Assembly: GCA_000310025.1 (NCBI GenBank)
Contig: FN648498.1
Coordinates: 126,638 to 147,578 of the forward strand
Source: Ectocarpus siliculosus
Lineage: Eukaryota > Sar > Phaeophyceae > Ectocarpales > Ectocarpaceae
DNA: 20,941 nt
Reading direction: 5' to 3'
Position numbers and translations under genes: made by a program. The notes beneath the pieces were generated by a model that saw only the letters and a list, made by a program, of their open reading frames with translations, did no database searches and was not told where the DNA came from. Below are positions 1 through 10,707 of the stretch, piece by piece (position 1 is the first letter of the stretch; the number at the start of each line of letters is the position of its first letter).

Positions 1-1737
1 AGCGGACGCTTTCCGTGGTCAGCAAAAGTGTACAGCAGTACCCGAAGAGGTGGCATGAATGCAGGTAGTATCCCCAGAAACCGAGGAGCTCCTGGGGGGG
101 GGAGGGGGGGCTGCGGACGGGTTGAAGTCTCTACGGCCGGAGGGTGCAGAATAGGGGAAATTTTGACAGGTGGACTACTGAGCGCCGGGACATGGGTGTA
201 TACTTGACCATGCTGCGGCGGCGGTAGTTGATGACTCATGTCGGCTGTCGAAGAAATTGATCGGTGTTGTTGGTTTGGCGGGAGGCGGTACAAGACATTG
301 ATGATGATGGTGCCGTTTGGTCTGTGTTGGAACACCACGGAGAGACGTTGCAAGTGGAGAGGCAAAGGTTTGATGTGAGTGAAAAGGCGTGGCTTGGCCA
401 GTGTTTGGGGAGCACTAGTGGGCTGAGGTTGGTGTGGGGGATGGGGGGAGGGGAGAGGGCCGGGACAGCGAACCGCTGAGGTTGCCGTTTGCGCAGTGTG
501 TGTGTTTTTTTTTTTTTTTGTGCGAGTGGGTGCTTGCTCGCAGTCAGTCGTGGTGTGGCTTTCAGAGACGCGTGGCGATTCTCTCGTGTAAATACAGCCG
601 GATGTTAGGTATGTCAACAGAATGTGCGATACGTTAAACCCATGTGTCCCATGGCCAGGATACCTGGCACGCTGCGGTGGTGCCTCCGGCCGTGGTGTGC
701 GAAGAAAAAAAAAATGTCAAAACATGGTACTGCTGTTTGTGTGGAGCTTGAGGGGCAAAGGAGCCCATCTGGTGCGGCAAGCGTATGGTATCGTGCTATC
801 CGTCTCTTACCCCTGGCCTATTGGGGAACGGGGTGAGATCACGTGCTCCTGGTTGCCCGGAGAAAACATCGCTCCTCAGCTGGCAGACGGAGATTATTGT
901 TGTTGTGTATGGCGGCTTCAAGGAAGTCTGTGAGGTACTTCGCACAGCTAGACAAGCTAGAGGAACCTTTTTTGGCCCAGAACTGGTCCTGGCAGATGGG
1001 TGGGTGCCGAAGTCGAAGAATGTGGACCAGGGGGTTAGTGCCGAGTCCTTCGGGCAAGCTGCAGTGATAGGACTACATGCGGCGGAGGTGTTGATGATGT
1101 TGTTTGTATACCCGCCGCGAGGGACGAAGGCTCCAGGTAGAGTACTGCTTATTATAGTTGATCCAAACTTGAGTGAAAATGAGGACGCGATTAGAAACGG
1201 AGGGGGATATAGGCAGAAACAAGCTCGGAACTAGATACAAAGTTGCCGCGTTGTCGTGTGCCCCGGCAACATTTTGTGCTGATCTTATCGTGTCGTTTAC
1301 TACCGCCGCCCGACGTCACCTACCCCCTACGATCGTGGTGGCCCGTGACACATCTGTACCATATCTTGGGCGAACTCCTACGCGGGTGCCATTCGCAATT
1401 ATGATCGGCACGCCTCGTCAAAAAGGGAGTTCCCAACCCCCCTGCCGTCCACCGGAGACAGACATGCAGGAATCGTGTGAGTTGGCGGCGATCGTTTAGT
1501 TAGGCCTCTGGTTACGTGTGGAAGCGATCGCCTTCCGGCCAGCTTGTTTTGTTTTTTGCTGCTCTGTGGCGGCCTTCAGGAGAATATGATTTCTATCTTC
1601 TCATCTTCTTGTCTCGAGACCACACACAGCTATTTACACGCTCGCCCATGCTACAACGTTGAACAAAAAAACATACGCGGACGGCTTTGGTCACCCCTGC
1701 TCCTCTCTCCCTGCCCAAGAAACCGCCACTGCTGCCG
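1..1737. other. Left flank, no supportable gene
   Basis: Several short open frames occur on both strands, the longest about 149 codons at 785-1234 plus. None shows a recognisable motif or convincing exon borders. A G-rich stretch lies near 95-114 and a T tract near 506-519. The part next to 1737 is probably the 3' UTR of the minus-strand zinc-protein gene that ends at 1738. Confidence 0.5.
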
Positions 1738-4719
1738 TCATCGACGGCTAGTTTCCGCAGGACCTCCCTCCTCTTCCTCCCCACCCTCTCCGTCACCAAC
1801 ACAACCACCACCAACAACAACACTACGAGCAATGGCACCGACAGGCGCAGTAGAAGCAGCGTCAGTCGCAGCAGCGGTAGTAGCGCCAACAGTAGTTGCG
1901 CCGGTCGCGTCCCCACCGGCTGCAAGCAGGGAGGGATGCACCACCGTGCCGGGCGGGGGTCCGGTGGAGACTCTCGGCCGCGCGTCGAGGTTCTTCCTGG
2001 GGAACTGTATAGCAGGGGTAATCCACGACCCGCCTGCGTTAATTCGTTCGCATTTTCAGGCAACAAAACAATACAACACAGAAGAGGTGAGAAAGCCAGA
2101 GGAACGGGAACAAATACGAGGGGGGGTGTACTCTTCTAAACGCATGCCGTAGACGTTAGACCATTGACCTCCCATCCCTGCAAAGCCGGGACGGCGCGAC
2201 AAACATGAGGGGGGGGGGGTATACTTTGCATGCCTTAGCGGCTAGACCACTGAATACGAGAGGACTGAGCATTGTTCCCATAGGACCGATCACTGATGGC
2301 CAGTCGTTCCTTCCTACTTTGCCAAAGATGGCAAAAAAATGTGTTCCCTAGCCTATCGGCATCACGAGGGGGGGTTAAGAAACAAATCGTGGATTAAGAA
2401 AAGTCCAGAGGATGGAAACACCGCTTGTGCGGGTGAACTCAGAGGCTTGGGGCGCAACAATCAGGGATACGCGTGCATGGACTCTGCTGCAATGCAGCTC
2501 TGGCCCTAACCCAATCGACGAGAAAGATAGGGATGAGAGATCTCCCCCGAAAGACTATCGTACGCAATGCGCCATCATAAGCACCCCCCCCCCCCCCCTC
2601 TCCCTCTCGTAGTTTTCGCACATGAACACTGCGCCCCCGTCCACTTCAGTGAGCCTAGCCGGGCCCCGCACGCCTTGTTCGGGCAAGACAGCTTTCCTTC
2701 CATCTCCCCCGCCTGCTGCTTCATCCTGCGCCAGAAAAAAACAAAACAGCAAAAAATGTGGCACACACAAAAAAAGAGGGCCGGGTCGTTCTCGGTGTTG
2801 CTCGTGCCGTTGATGCAAAAGCCGAATCGCGTTGAAAACGGTGGCGTTCTACATCACGGCACGACGTTCTAGCGAGAATCTGGACGCCTTAAAAGTAATA
2901 GTTGGACAAATTGCGCAGACACACAAACCTGTTCTTCTCTCGTCTCCCGGCTAACTTTTGCGATCTGCTGTCACGTTTGAAGATTGTATTTGTCCCTCTT
3001 TTCCCGTTCTTTGATTTCTATTGGTCTTGTGTGCCGTTTGTTGGCGTGTGACCACGGAAGGCGCCCGCGTCAGGTGGACCGGTGCGGATGCTAGAAGGTA
3101 CGAATGCTAGAAGGCACCGAGCACAGACCGGAACGGTTGTTGATGTGGACATGGCAACAAACAGCAACACCTAGAACCGTCCACCAAACGATTCCAAGTC
3201 GGTTGTCTCCAACGCGTTTCCAAGCCATTGACCCTCCCGTGCGGCGCTGTTGCCGCCGTTGAACTTCGCAACCTTACCTATAGCACGCGATTTCCATCAG
3301 ATTAAAACAAGCCGTCAAATACTTTCAGGTTTAGGTTTGTAGGTGCACCATCTCCCGTGGAAGCCCAACAAGTAGGTGTGCATCATCTCCGCCGCTGTTG
3401 GCGTTTCATGCCCCGTTGTCCCCAACCGCCGTTAATCGTTCACTCACCACCGTTTCGGCTCGGACAGGAAGATGGACGAGCACGGTCCCTTGGATGTTAC
3501 GCCTTTCGACTGCAGCGAGGGGGGACACGCAAAGGGGGAGGGGGAAGGATCGGGCCCTGCGGAAAGCGCAGCATGGCGCACGGCAGTAGACAGCACACGC
3601 GTACCGCATGTTTAGGCCACACTGGCGCTATGCTTCCTACGGGATGGGAGGCAGCTAACGACAAGAAAGCGGGATCAGAGGGAGCTCTCGGCATTCCCAG
3701 CAGACCGAAGTCTTGACCGAACTGCACAGAAAAGGCAAGGTCGGGTGCTGGCCAAATTTACTACTTCTTCTACTCCGTATTGTACAGCAGTCACAGCGCA
3801 AAACTCGGATGATGTGTTGACAGCTTGACGAGGGCTCCGCAGCTAGGAATCATCGTAGGACCGCTGGAGGAGGAAGAATAGACAACTGTATGCAGCAGTT
3901 GACTACGGTTGTACAACGTAGCCTACTGTAAATAAATACGACTGAACCCGATTACATGTTACCGTGGGTGACACGAGATATCATGCCCCCTGGACCCCTC
4001 CGCTACAGGTCGATTACTCCACGACGAAGATGTCTGAGTCAAACGACGAGTTTTCGGGAAGCTCTCGGCGAGACGGTTCCAACGCCACCTTTCTCGGCAC
4101 CGCCACTGTTTCTGCTACAATACTGTCTGCTTAATAATGCGGTAATCAAGCTTCGAGGGTCGTTCCAAGGGGGTGTGATATCTTGTGTCATCTACGGCAT
4201 TGATACTCCCATTCAACAATCTTGAGCACAGACAAAATCGCGCCGCCGCCGCTGCAGTAGCCGCAACGCCGGCCGAGCAGCAAAGGATAGGAGTCTCTCG
4301 TGCTAGTGGGGTGAACAGCGCACGTTCATCGTTCCTCTGGGGTGCCTTACAGCAGTATCGCATCGATACAACGAAATAGGCGTTCCTCAAGCTAGGGGGT
4401 GTAATTCCTGCGACGCCGCCCCCTTGTCACAGCAACCACAAAGGTCGCTCCCAATGTGGGGCAAGCTTTCTCTTAGCCCTGAACTCTTTGGTACCTTTCG
4501 ACGGCGGAAGTTGTGCTGCGCCGCCTCGTGCTTCTCGATGTCCGCGCCATTAAACACCGCGCGTCGGCACATCCGGCAGTTATAGACCACATCCTCCTGA
4601 TCTTCGGCTGGCTGGTTCAGAGCAACTGCTGCTGCTGCTGCCGCCACCCCGGGGCTAGCATCGAAGTTGCTGCTACCAACACCAGCAGTGTCAACGACAT
4701 CATCCGCTAGCATAGCCAT
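1738..4719 (-). CDS. YVH1/DUSP12-type zinc-binding domain protein (four exons, no phosphatase domain seen)
   Basis: I assembled this gene from four minus-strand exons: 4719-4495, 3509-3448, 2725-2622 and 2033-1738 (687 nt, 228 residues). Introns are AAG|GTACCA..CTGCAG, TG|GTGAGT..GCGCAG and T|GTGCGA..ACGCAG, and all phases agree. The spliced protein shows the C-terminal double-zinc region of YVH1/DUSP12 phosphatases in order: YNCRMCRR (C48, C51), KHE (H64), CSSIFLSEPKRWM (C85), GKLSCPNKACGARLG (C110, C115), then W-x-G-x-QCSCGSWITPAIQ (C129, C131). Two family motifs, WM and CSC-G-W, are created only by splicing, which strongly supports the model. In yeast this zinc region, rather than the phosphatase activity, serves 60S ribosome maturation, so a ribosome-assembly role is inferred. 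The dual-specificity phosphatase domain (HCxxGxSRS) is not visible between 4720 and the next gene. The tail after residue 145 is low-complexity Ala/Thr/Val then Gly/Glu. An in-frame upstream ATG at 4872 would add 51 residues without recognised motifs. The family call is firm; the exact start is not. Confidence 0.85.
2034..2621 (-). other. Intron 3 of the zinc-protein gene, holding two repeat copies
   Basis: This intron starts GTGCGA and ends ACGCAG and joins in phase 1, creating the second Cys of the CSC motif. It contains a poly-C run (plus strand, about 2583-2598) close to the donor and two copies of a dispersed repeat at 2118-2263. Confidence 0.75.
2118..2263. repeat. Two adjacent copies of a dispersed G-tract/GCATGCC repeat
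   Basis: Copy 1 (about 2118-2200) and copy 2 (about 2201-2255) share a G-tract, then GTAYWC, then a core like GCATGCCGTAG followed by TTAGACCAYTG. Copy 1 continues into CATCCCTGCAAAGCCGGGACG. Related copies lie at 16232-16449. Read on the minus strand, copy 2 has TGGTCTAGCCG (2249-2239), a perfect match to the RNA polymerase III A-box consensus. A tRNA-derived SINE is therefore possible, but I see no clear B box. Confidence 0.6.
2726..3447 (-). other. Intron 2 of the zinc-protein gene
   Basis: GTGAGT donor and TTTTTTTCTGGCGCAG acceptor; it splits a Trp codon (TG|G). I see no other gene in it. Confidence 0.75.
3510..4494 (-). other. Intron 1 of the zinc-protein gene
   Basis: GTACCA donor and a pyrimidine-rich end before CTGCAG, phase 0. 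It contains a GTACAGCAG motif at 3782-3790. Short open frames here lack recognisable motifs. Confidence 0.7.
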
Positions 4720-5595
4720 CCTCCTAGCAATGCTACCTCTGTTCTGGGCCCACCGAGGCAACCAACCCAACAAGTGAAGCGAAGCGAGTAGCGCGCGGAG
4801 CAACAAGTGCGGGAGGCGACGCGGTTTCCACCGGTTGCATGGGGTACTGCGATAACTGCTATCTCTCCGCATTCACCAAGTTGTGTGTTACTTGGATCAT
4901 TATCTACTGCTTGCCGGCGCGATTTTTAGGCGCCAGCGTCAACTACATACACGTACATACATACATCTAGTAGTTTCTGCTGCGACAATGAATGTGATCA
5001 AACCGGAGGACTGCAGATTGTACTTTCTTCTTGAAAGGCTACTTGTACAGTAGCCACCAACATACATAGCGTCTTCCTCCACACTTGGCGGGCGTTGGAA
5101 TTTCGAGACTCTCATTCTGAATTTCAATTTGAATGCCATTTACCGTCATGGGATAACTCGCACGGACGGTGCTGCCCCCGCTTCAACTGCCGCAGCTTTG
5201 CCCAGCCGTCGAACTTTGACATAAAACATTTTGCGTATAGGAGGAATGTTGAAAAAACGTCGGTTTTTATGTATCAACAATCAATGCGTCGATAGGGCGT
5301 AAATTAATTAATTAACATTCAATGTCACGTTCCGAGGACAAGCCCCCCATAGTCCTTTGCACCTGACATTCTCCCGTCTAATGTTCGCCCCAAAGATAAA
5401 CAAGTCACAGCCGGGAAATAAACAATCAAGCCACAGCTTGATGCCCGTGGCAGAGGGCACAAAAATCGCTGCATTAACTGATACTTGTACCGTATTCTAT
5501 TTTCTCTCGCCCCCCTCTATTCCTCTCGCCCCGACTCTATCTCTCCTTCATCCTTTTTCTTTCATTTCTTCTCTCCACCTCCGCCATCCAACCAG
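4720..5595. other. Spacer between two co-oriented minus-strand genes
   Basis: This should hold the 3' UTR of the signal peptidase gene and the promoter/5' UTR of the zinc-protein gene. An AT-rich patch with tandem TTAA lies near 5300-5315. A minus-strand open frame at 4939-5139 has no reliable domain, and no HCxxGxSRS motif is present. Confidence 0.5.
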
Positions 5596-7131
5596 CTACT
5601 GGAGAAGCCCGAACGACCGCGGGGGAAAGACTCTCAGCAACGCGTGCCCAACGATCTCCCCTTTGTCGAGCTGCCCCCAAACTCTCGAGTCCATCGATGC
5701 CGCCGGGTTGTCCCCCAGCACAAACACGCTCCCCGACGGCAGCACCTTCTCGTCCAGCCGCGCTATTCGCTGCAGCACGCTGTCCGGGAGGGCAACTTTC
5801 TCCTCCGCGAGTGCCCCACCCTTCGCCGCCGCCACCGCAGCCGCACTCCCCTCTTGCCCCGCGACGCCGTCCCCAAGAATACTGTCAGAATCTCCCCCCG
5901 CTGCCCCTCCTCCGTTATCGGCTCGATTCGTCCCCTTCGGCAGCCGCGTGTTACCGCCGCCGCCGCCGGCTGCCGCGCGCACGTCCACCCTCCCGTCCGC
6001 GCCCACGGTGACCGTGTCGCCCGACAGGGCGGCCACGCGCTTGACGAACAGGTCGCTGGGGGAGAGGGAGCCCCCCGCCCTCGAGACGATGTCCTGGAGC
6101 ACCGGGGGCGGCCTGAAGTAGACGATGTCGTTCGGCTTGACGAGGAACGACCGAGAGACCTTCTCCACCAGGACCACGTCGCCGACCTTAAAGCAATAAA
6201 AGGCAGAAAAAAACATGGATGGTAAAATATTATCGTGAGATTTGTACATTGCGTTGTTTGTTTGCCGCTGATTCTTGTTGATGTGGGAAGTGGTGGCGGT
6301 GGGAATGATTGTGGTGATGGTTGCGAGCTGCGAGCTCGAGGACACAAGACACAACAGATACAGGGGCTGGAAATTACAATGCGCTGAAATAGTACCAAGC
6401 CCCCGAGCGCATGCTTTGTCCATCCATCATGTGGCTGATTTCAAATCAAATCCTTCGACACTACACTGTACTGTGCTTGGAAACTTTACTTTTCTGAAAC
6501 TTCGACAACGAAATCCGCCAAAGTTTCCCACAAACAAGAAATATATTTCAAAATATGGCTTCTATTCGAAATTTCCGAAAGATTCTCGAAGATGTAATTC
6601 TTGTCGAGTTATGTCAGTGTTCAGGCACCTCGCACCTTTCCGAATTTCGAAGAAACGTGTTTCGTTTGAAACGACCCAACGGCATCCAAATCAAGCACGA
6701 AACACAAGCCCTCCAACATCGGCCCTCTTGCCCCCACCGCCCTCCGCACGGAAAAACGTGCAGCAGCAGCAAAGAGAAAATCCGTGATAGTCAAACAAAC
6801 ACACCTGGAGTGTCGGCTCCATGCTGTGGCTGTTGATCACGGACAGGGTGAGCGCCTGGCTTAGCACGAAGCCCACCGACAGCAGCGACAGGGAGGTCGT
6901 GAACGCCGCCCACGCCGTCGCCGCGTTGTACGAGAAGGGCGTCAGCATCACGGGGAACTCCCTGGCGGGGACGCGCACTGGCCAATCCCCGCGCTCCAGG
7001 CGGGCGACGAGAGGGTACATCGGGCGCATCGTGAAGACCAGCGAGCCGTCGTCGAAGGAGTCCGGGAGAGCGTCCCTCGCCGAGGCTAGCACGGCGGTGG
7101 GCTCGGCGTCGAGATCGGGCTGCTGTTCCTC

Positions 7132-7162
<31 letters not shown>

Positions 7163-7480
7163 ATAGGCTGGGGAGAAGAGGAATAGGGTGCTACCGCGGC
7201 GGCGGAATCGCTGCTCGTTGGACTGCTGTCGCCGGTGGGAGGTGTGGGAGCGGTGGGGAAGACTGACACCTCGAGGATGCGGTACTCGACGCCCGGATAG
7301 ATGCCTTGGTCTGCGAGGCGCTGGGGAGAGAGAGAGACGTGGACGTTTTGGAAGCGAAAAAACAAAGCGGAATCGTTTGTTGGGGGACCACGGGCGGCGA
7401 ACGGGAGGGGATAGTGCACGCGTACGCAGGAAACCCCACGCACCTTTGGGCTAAGGTTTATGAATCCGCGTTTTATTGTT
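5596..7480 (-). CDS. Type I signal peptidase, thylakoidal processing peptidase type (5' end incomplete)
   Basis: Three minus-strand exons, 7480-7444, 7320-6805 and 6186-5596, join in phase across AAG|GTGCGT..CCCCAG and CAG|GTGTGT..TTTAAG. The protein has a hydrophobic segment just before the catalytic box SHSMEPTL (nucleophile Ser codon 6825-6823). Splicing then gives SMEPTLQ-VGDVVLVEKVS, the arrangement of plant thylakoidal processing peptidases, followed by DIVYFRPPPVLQDIV. The general-base Lys is in FVKRVAALSGD (codon 6042-6040), and the C-terminal box is VFVLGDNPAASMDSR-x-WG. The family cleaves signal peptides of proteins entering the thylakoid lumen or plastid membranes; that role is inferred. 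Unusual features are a (CTG)n-encoded poly-Gln tract with acidic Gln-rich flank and a long Gly/Ala insert between the Lys and GDN boxes. The first exon listed reads KRGFINLSPK and starts inside a codon, so a start exon with the targeting peptide lies further upstream. A mitochondrial inner-membrane peptidase is less likely, given the PPPVLQDI segment. Confidence 0.85.
6187..6804 (-). other. Intron of the signal peptidase gene
   Basis: 618 bp, CAG|GTGTGT donor and AG acceptor before GTCGGCGAC, phase 0. It separates the catalytic-Ser exon from the catalytic-Lys exon. No other gene is seen inside. Confidence 0.8.
7135..7162 (-). repeat. (CTG/CAG)n microsatellite coding for poly-Gln
   Basis: About nine CAG codons on the minus strand, within the signal peptidase exon and followed by Glu/Gln-rich sequence. 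It lies upstream of the membrane segment, so length changes would stay in frame and leave the catalytic domain intact. Confidence 0.9.
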
Positions 7481-7993
7481 CTAGAGGTGTTGTGCGGAGG
7501 AACAGGAAATCTTCACGTCGAAATTAAAGGATGACTTGTTATGGCAGCTTGTGTGTGTGGATACACTAAATACGATGATGTACCGTGGCTGAATCCGAGT
7601 ACGTGATACTCCGCACTAGTCACGATACTAGGGGTACATAAGGGACATGTGGACGGGGATCCAGAGCGGTCGGGTGCTCCCTTGTCTGTCCTAAATGGTG
7701 TCGAAGCGTCGGTGGTTAAGCCTCAAGCTTCGACGAAGAGGCAACAGCTACATTGCATGGAGGCGGTCTCGTGCCTGAGACCTGTCTACCACGCACGCAC
7801 CCGGTTCTTAGCCGAAATCGCCCCCGTGAAGGAAGATAAACCTGTGAACACTGTCCGCTGTGAATGTATCACGTGCATACTTGTCCATTTGTCGTTTGTA
7901 TCACGCACCGTCGTGATATTCGAACGCAATGTGACCGTTTGTACGTTAATCTGAGCTCCAACCAAGCCAAGACCCTGTCTCGAGACATCAGCT

Positions 7994-8084
<91 letters not shown>

Positions 8085-8336
8085 AATGCAGCTCAGGCCT
8101 CCGTGAGGTGTCACGCTCGCGAACAGAGAGCGGAGACAAAAGGTGAGAGTTTAAGGCTTTCGAACGCTGCTACACAAATATATTAGTACGCAGAGCAAAG
8201 CTGGGTCGCGATAGCATCTTGCCACCCGATTGCCCCCGATCCTCGACTAACGGCCCGAAGCGCTCAATGACTCGGCACGCCCACCGCAGCGCGCACATGA
8301 ACCAAAATAATACTTGCCTGCCGAATCCCTCCCCAC
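7481..8336 (-). other. Probable intron upstream of the signal peptidase exons, with a GA tract
   Basis: It ends with a pyrimidine-rich stretch and CTAG just before the exon at 7480. If the exon at 8337-8539 belongs to the same gene, this is an 856-bp intron. It contains the 86-bp (GA)n tract. Confidence 0.4.
7995..8081. repeat. (GA)n microsatellite
   Basis: An almost perfect run of about 43 GA units. The Arg/Glu or Ser/Leu repeats in overlapping open frames are artefacts of this tract. Confidence 0.97.
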
Positions 8337-8539
8337 CCGTCCCTCGCGCCTATCACAGGCACCACCACGTCTCCGGCGGCCGCGGTTCGTCGAACATTCT
8401 TCGGAACGGAGAACACTCTCTTCAGGAATCCCGGCGGCTCTACCGACACCCCAATGGCGTCGTCGCCGCTGCCGCCGCCGGCTCCTCCTGAGGAATCCTC
8501 TGGTATCAGGACGTCCCCGAGAGCTCGCTCTTCTGGTCT
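8337..8539 (-). CDS. Candidate upstream exon of the signal peptidase gene
   Basis: This minus-strand open stretch follows a plausible acceptor (CCGCCCGCAG) and begins RPEERALGDVLIPED. It then has a Gly/Ser run, VEPPGFLKRVFSVPKN and GDVVVPVIGARDG. A GG|GTGGGG donor at 8337 leaves phase 2 and fits the phase of the exon at 7480, giving VPVIGARDG-TIKRGFINLS. A nearby CAG|GCAAGT (exon end 8318) is a better-looking GC-AG donor but is out of phase with that exon. I do not recognise a domain, and no start codon or targeting peptide is included. Assignment to the peptidase gene is inferred from strand, spacing and phase. Confidence 0.4.
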
Positions 8540-10707
8540 CTGCGGGCGGCGACGAAAATTCCGAAAGCGACACGACAAACGTCCATTTCGGAAGGGGGGC
8601 AGTGATGAGAGACGGGGTCGGGGGGCGGGGGTGTCCTACTGTATTTTTCCCACGCTAAGTCGTCATGGGAACAGCAGCGTAGAGTGAGTTTGGTATCGCT
8701 GCATGGCGCGGAACAGGGCATCCTCTTGAACGGACGGGGGCAGGGAACACCAGCACTAGTACACAGGACGCGTAGATGCCAACCAATGCGGTGTGTCGCG
8801 TGCTGCACGCGCAAACGTCCTCCCGATACTGTGAGCTTTCGGGAGATCCTCACGCCTAAACCGAGATGTTCTTATCCTGCGGTCTCCGCGTTTTCGAACT
8901 CCGTTCTCATTAATTGCGGCAGCGGTATACCTAATTTGTTTGCTTGGCGTTAACAATGACGTACGGGGTCTCCGGGGGCTACGTGGACGTCAAGTGGGTA
9001 TAATAGACCTGACCAGGAGCGAGGCTTTTCTTGCCTCGCCCAACTACTGTAACTCGGTAAACTCGATAGTCGGAACTTAGACGGAAATTGAGCCACTCTT
9101 CTCCGGAGCAAGTTTCTCTGGATGGGAGCCCCAATGTGTGATGACAAGGTGCTTGCGCCAGCATCCACGATTTTTCCTTACTTGTAGCTCGGAACTGAGC
9201 ACCTGGGTCAACCTGGCCAGGTTCCTCTCAAAAGCGAAAAAGTAGCTGCAATTTTTTTGGGTGTGTTCTGCTGCATGCACCATAAGCGCACGCACCATCG
9301 TAACGAACTGCCGAACAGGTTGAAGTAGGTTTTTATCCGAACTCTACCAAACCTCAAACGGGAAACGCCAAGAAAGTCGATTGCGCCTGACAAACGAGCT
9401 GAGCAAATACGTGGTAGGCGCTTGTGCACCAGAGGTCGTCTCAGGCTCTGTGGCAATCAATTCCTGTCTGTTGGTCCACATTTTTCAAGGGTAGCATGTC
9501 AAAGTGATTGCAATAACCTTTTCGAAAAACATCATGGCTGACCTTTTCGAAAAGCATTGCCAGTGCCGGTGCCCTTGTTCGTTGCCGTTGATGAAAGTTG
9601 CCACAACGCCGCCCGCGCCGCATCCGCTGATGCTTCCAACTGCTGCTGCCGTATCCGTCTTCGCTCCAGACACTGGGCCGACCCCGGAGGACTGGTTGGT
9701 CCCACGAGAGGGAAGCTTGCGATAGGAACGACAACGAATCGACGGAGACGATAAACACGGCCACACCAGCAGTGGCATCACACTTGTGCATGGAGCAAGA
9801 CCGTGGGGGGTGCGCGGCTGCAGCAGGACAGCGCTACTGCTGTACATAAACCAAAGGGTAAAGAACAGAGAAAATGCAGAGCAGGTGGTGGTGGTGGTGG
9901 TGGTGGTGGCGGTGGTGTAGCGTGTAAGGAGGTGAACATGGTCGCTATTCAGGGCAGGTCGCTATCACCGGTTTGGTAGCTGTTGGTCGGGGTGCAGCAG
10001 CAGCGGTGCCACGCGATTTTGTGGGTCGCTTTCTCATAAAAAGGGCATGTCGCCTACATATGTAGACTAAGGGGTCCGGTACTGTAACACACCACAATAT
10101 ACACCGACCGGGTAACTGCTGCAACATCGAAATTCCCCTTTTACTGTTCACCAAAACAAAGCCTTGTGGCACTTTACTACCCTACTGCCGAGTGGCAGGT
10201 GCGTGGCGACTTCGCGCGGAACGTAACACTGGAACGGCCAAGCATGTTATCACATACGTGGCAGGTGTCTTTTGAATTCAAAACAGGTGACGACCTACGA
10301 ACTGCTCCAGCTACTACAGCAGTAGTCTACAACATACCTGTGGGACGCGGAGAGATGAGCGCTCTGGCGAAGTGCATGTGTGCCAGCACCATTAAGGCAG
10401 CAGGCACTAGCTTAGCGCAAGCCCCGTACATGGTTTCGTGTCGAACGCACAGCGCGAAGGAGAGTCCTCGGTCGGGCTTGGTCGGAGAGGACAGAAGCAG
10501 CGGCGGTTCTCCGAAACATGCGATCGGAGATCTTGGTGCCGTCGGTCTGCACTGAACTGTCACCTCTTGCAACTCGCCGCATTTTGCCTTTGCTTCATCC
10601 GCTCATGTCCCACTTTGCCCCACTTGGCTGCATGGCTGTACGCATCAACAGGCTGCCTGTACGTATACCATAAGGCTCCCACCCCCACAGACTTTGCTTA
10701 AGACAGG
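8540..10707. other. Divergent intergenic region
   Basis: This region lies between the minus-strand peptidase gene and the plus-strand APH-HAD gene, so both promoters and any missing 5' exons of the peptidase should be here. It includes a (GTG)n tract, a CTGCTGTAC motif at 9837-9845, and a short direct repeat around ACCTTTTCGAAAA near 9518 and 9541. Open frames at 9485-9847 minus and 10166-10555 plus have no motifs I can support. Confidence 0.5.
9884..9917. repeat. (GTG)n microsatellite
   Basis: About eleven GTG triplets with one GCG interruption, in intergenic sequence. Confidence 0.9.

Noticed and set aside
1593-2066. 157-codon minus-strand frame with Leu/Val-rich segment as a membrane protein
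   Set aside because: It overlaps the real last exon of the zinc-protein gene in another frame; the hydrophobic run is a frame shadow of the Ala/Thr/Val tail.
4939-5139. Minus-strand frame with MYVGGY..ITFIVAAE as the start of a dual-specificity phosphatase domain
   Set aside because: The resemblance is short, and no active-site HCxxGxSRS exon follows before the zinc-domain exon.
7786-8139. Open frames with Ser-Leu or Arg-Glu dipeptide repeats
   Set aside because: They are read through the (GA)n microsatellite and have no other coding support.
9485-9847. Minus-strand 120-codon frame as the peptidase targeting-peptide exon
   Set aside because: It has a hydrophobic, Ser/Arg-rich start, but the splice phase to the next exon candidate is ambiguous and no plastid-targeting motif is clear.
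10166-10555. Plus-strand 129-codon frame upstream of the APH-HAD gene
   Set aside because: No recognisable motif; an in-frame stop separates it from the APH-HAD start; more likely 5' flank.
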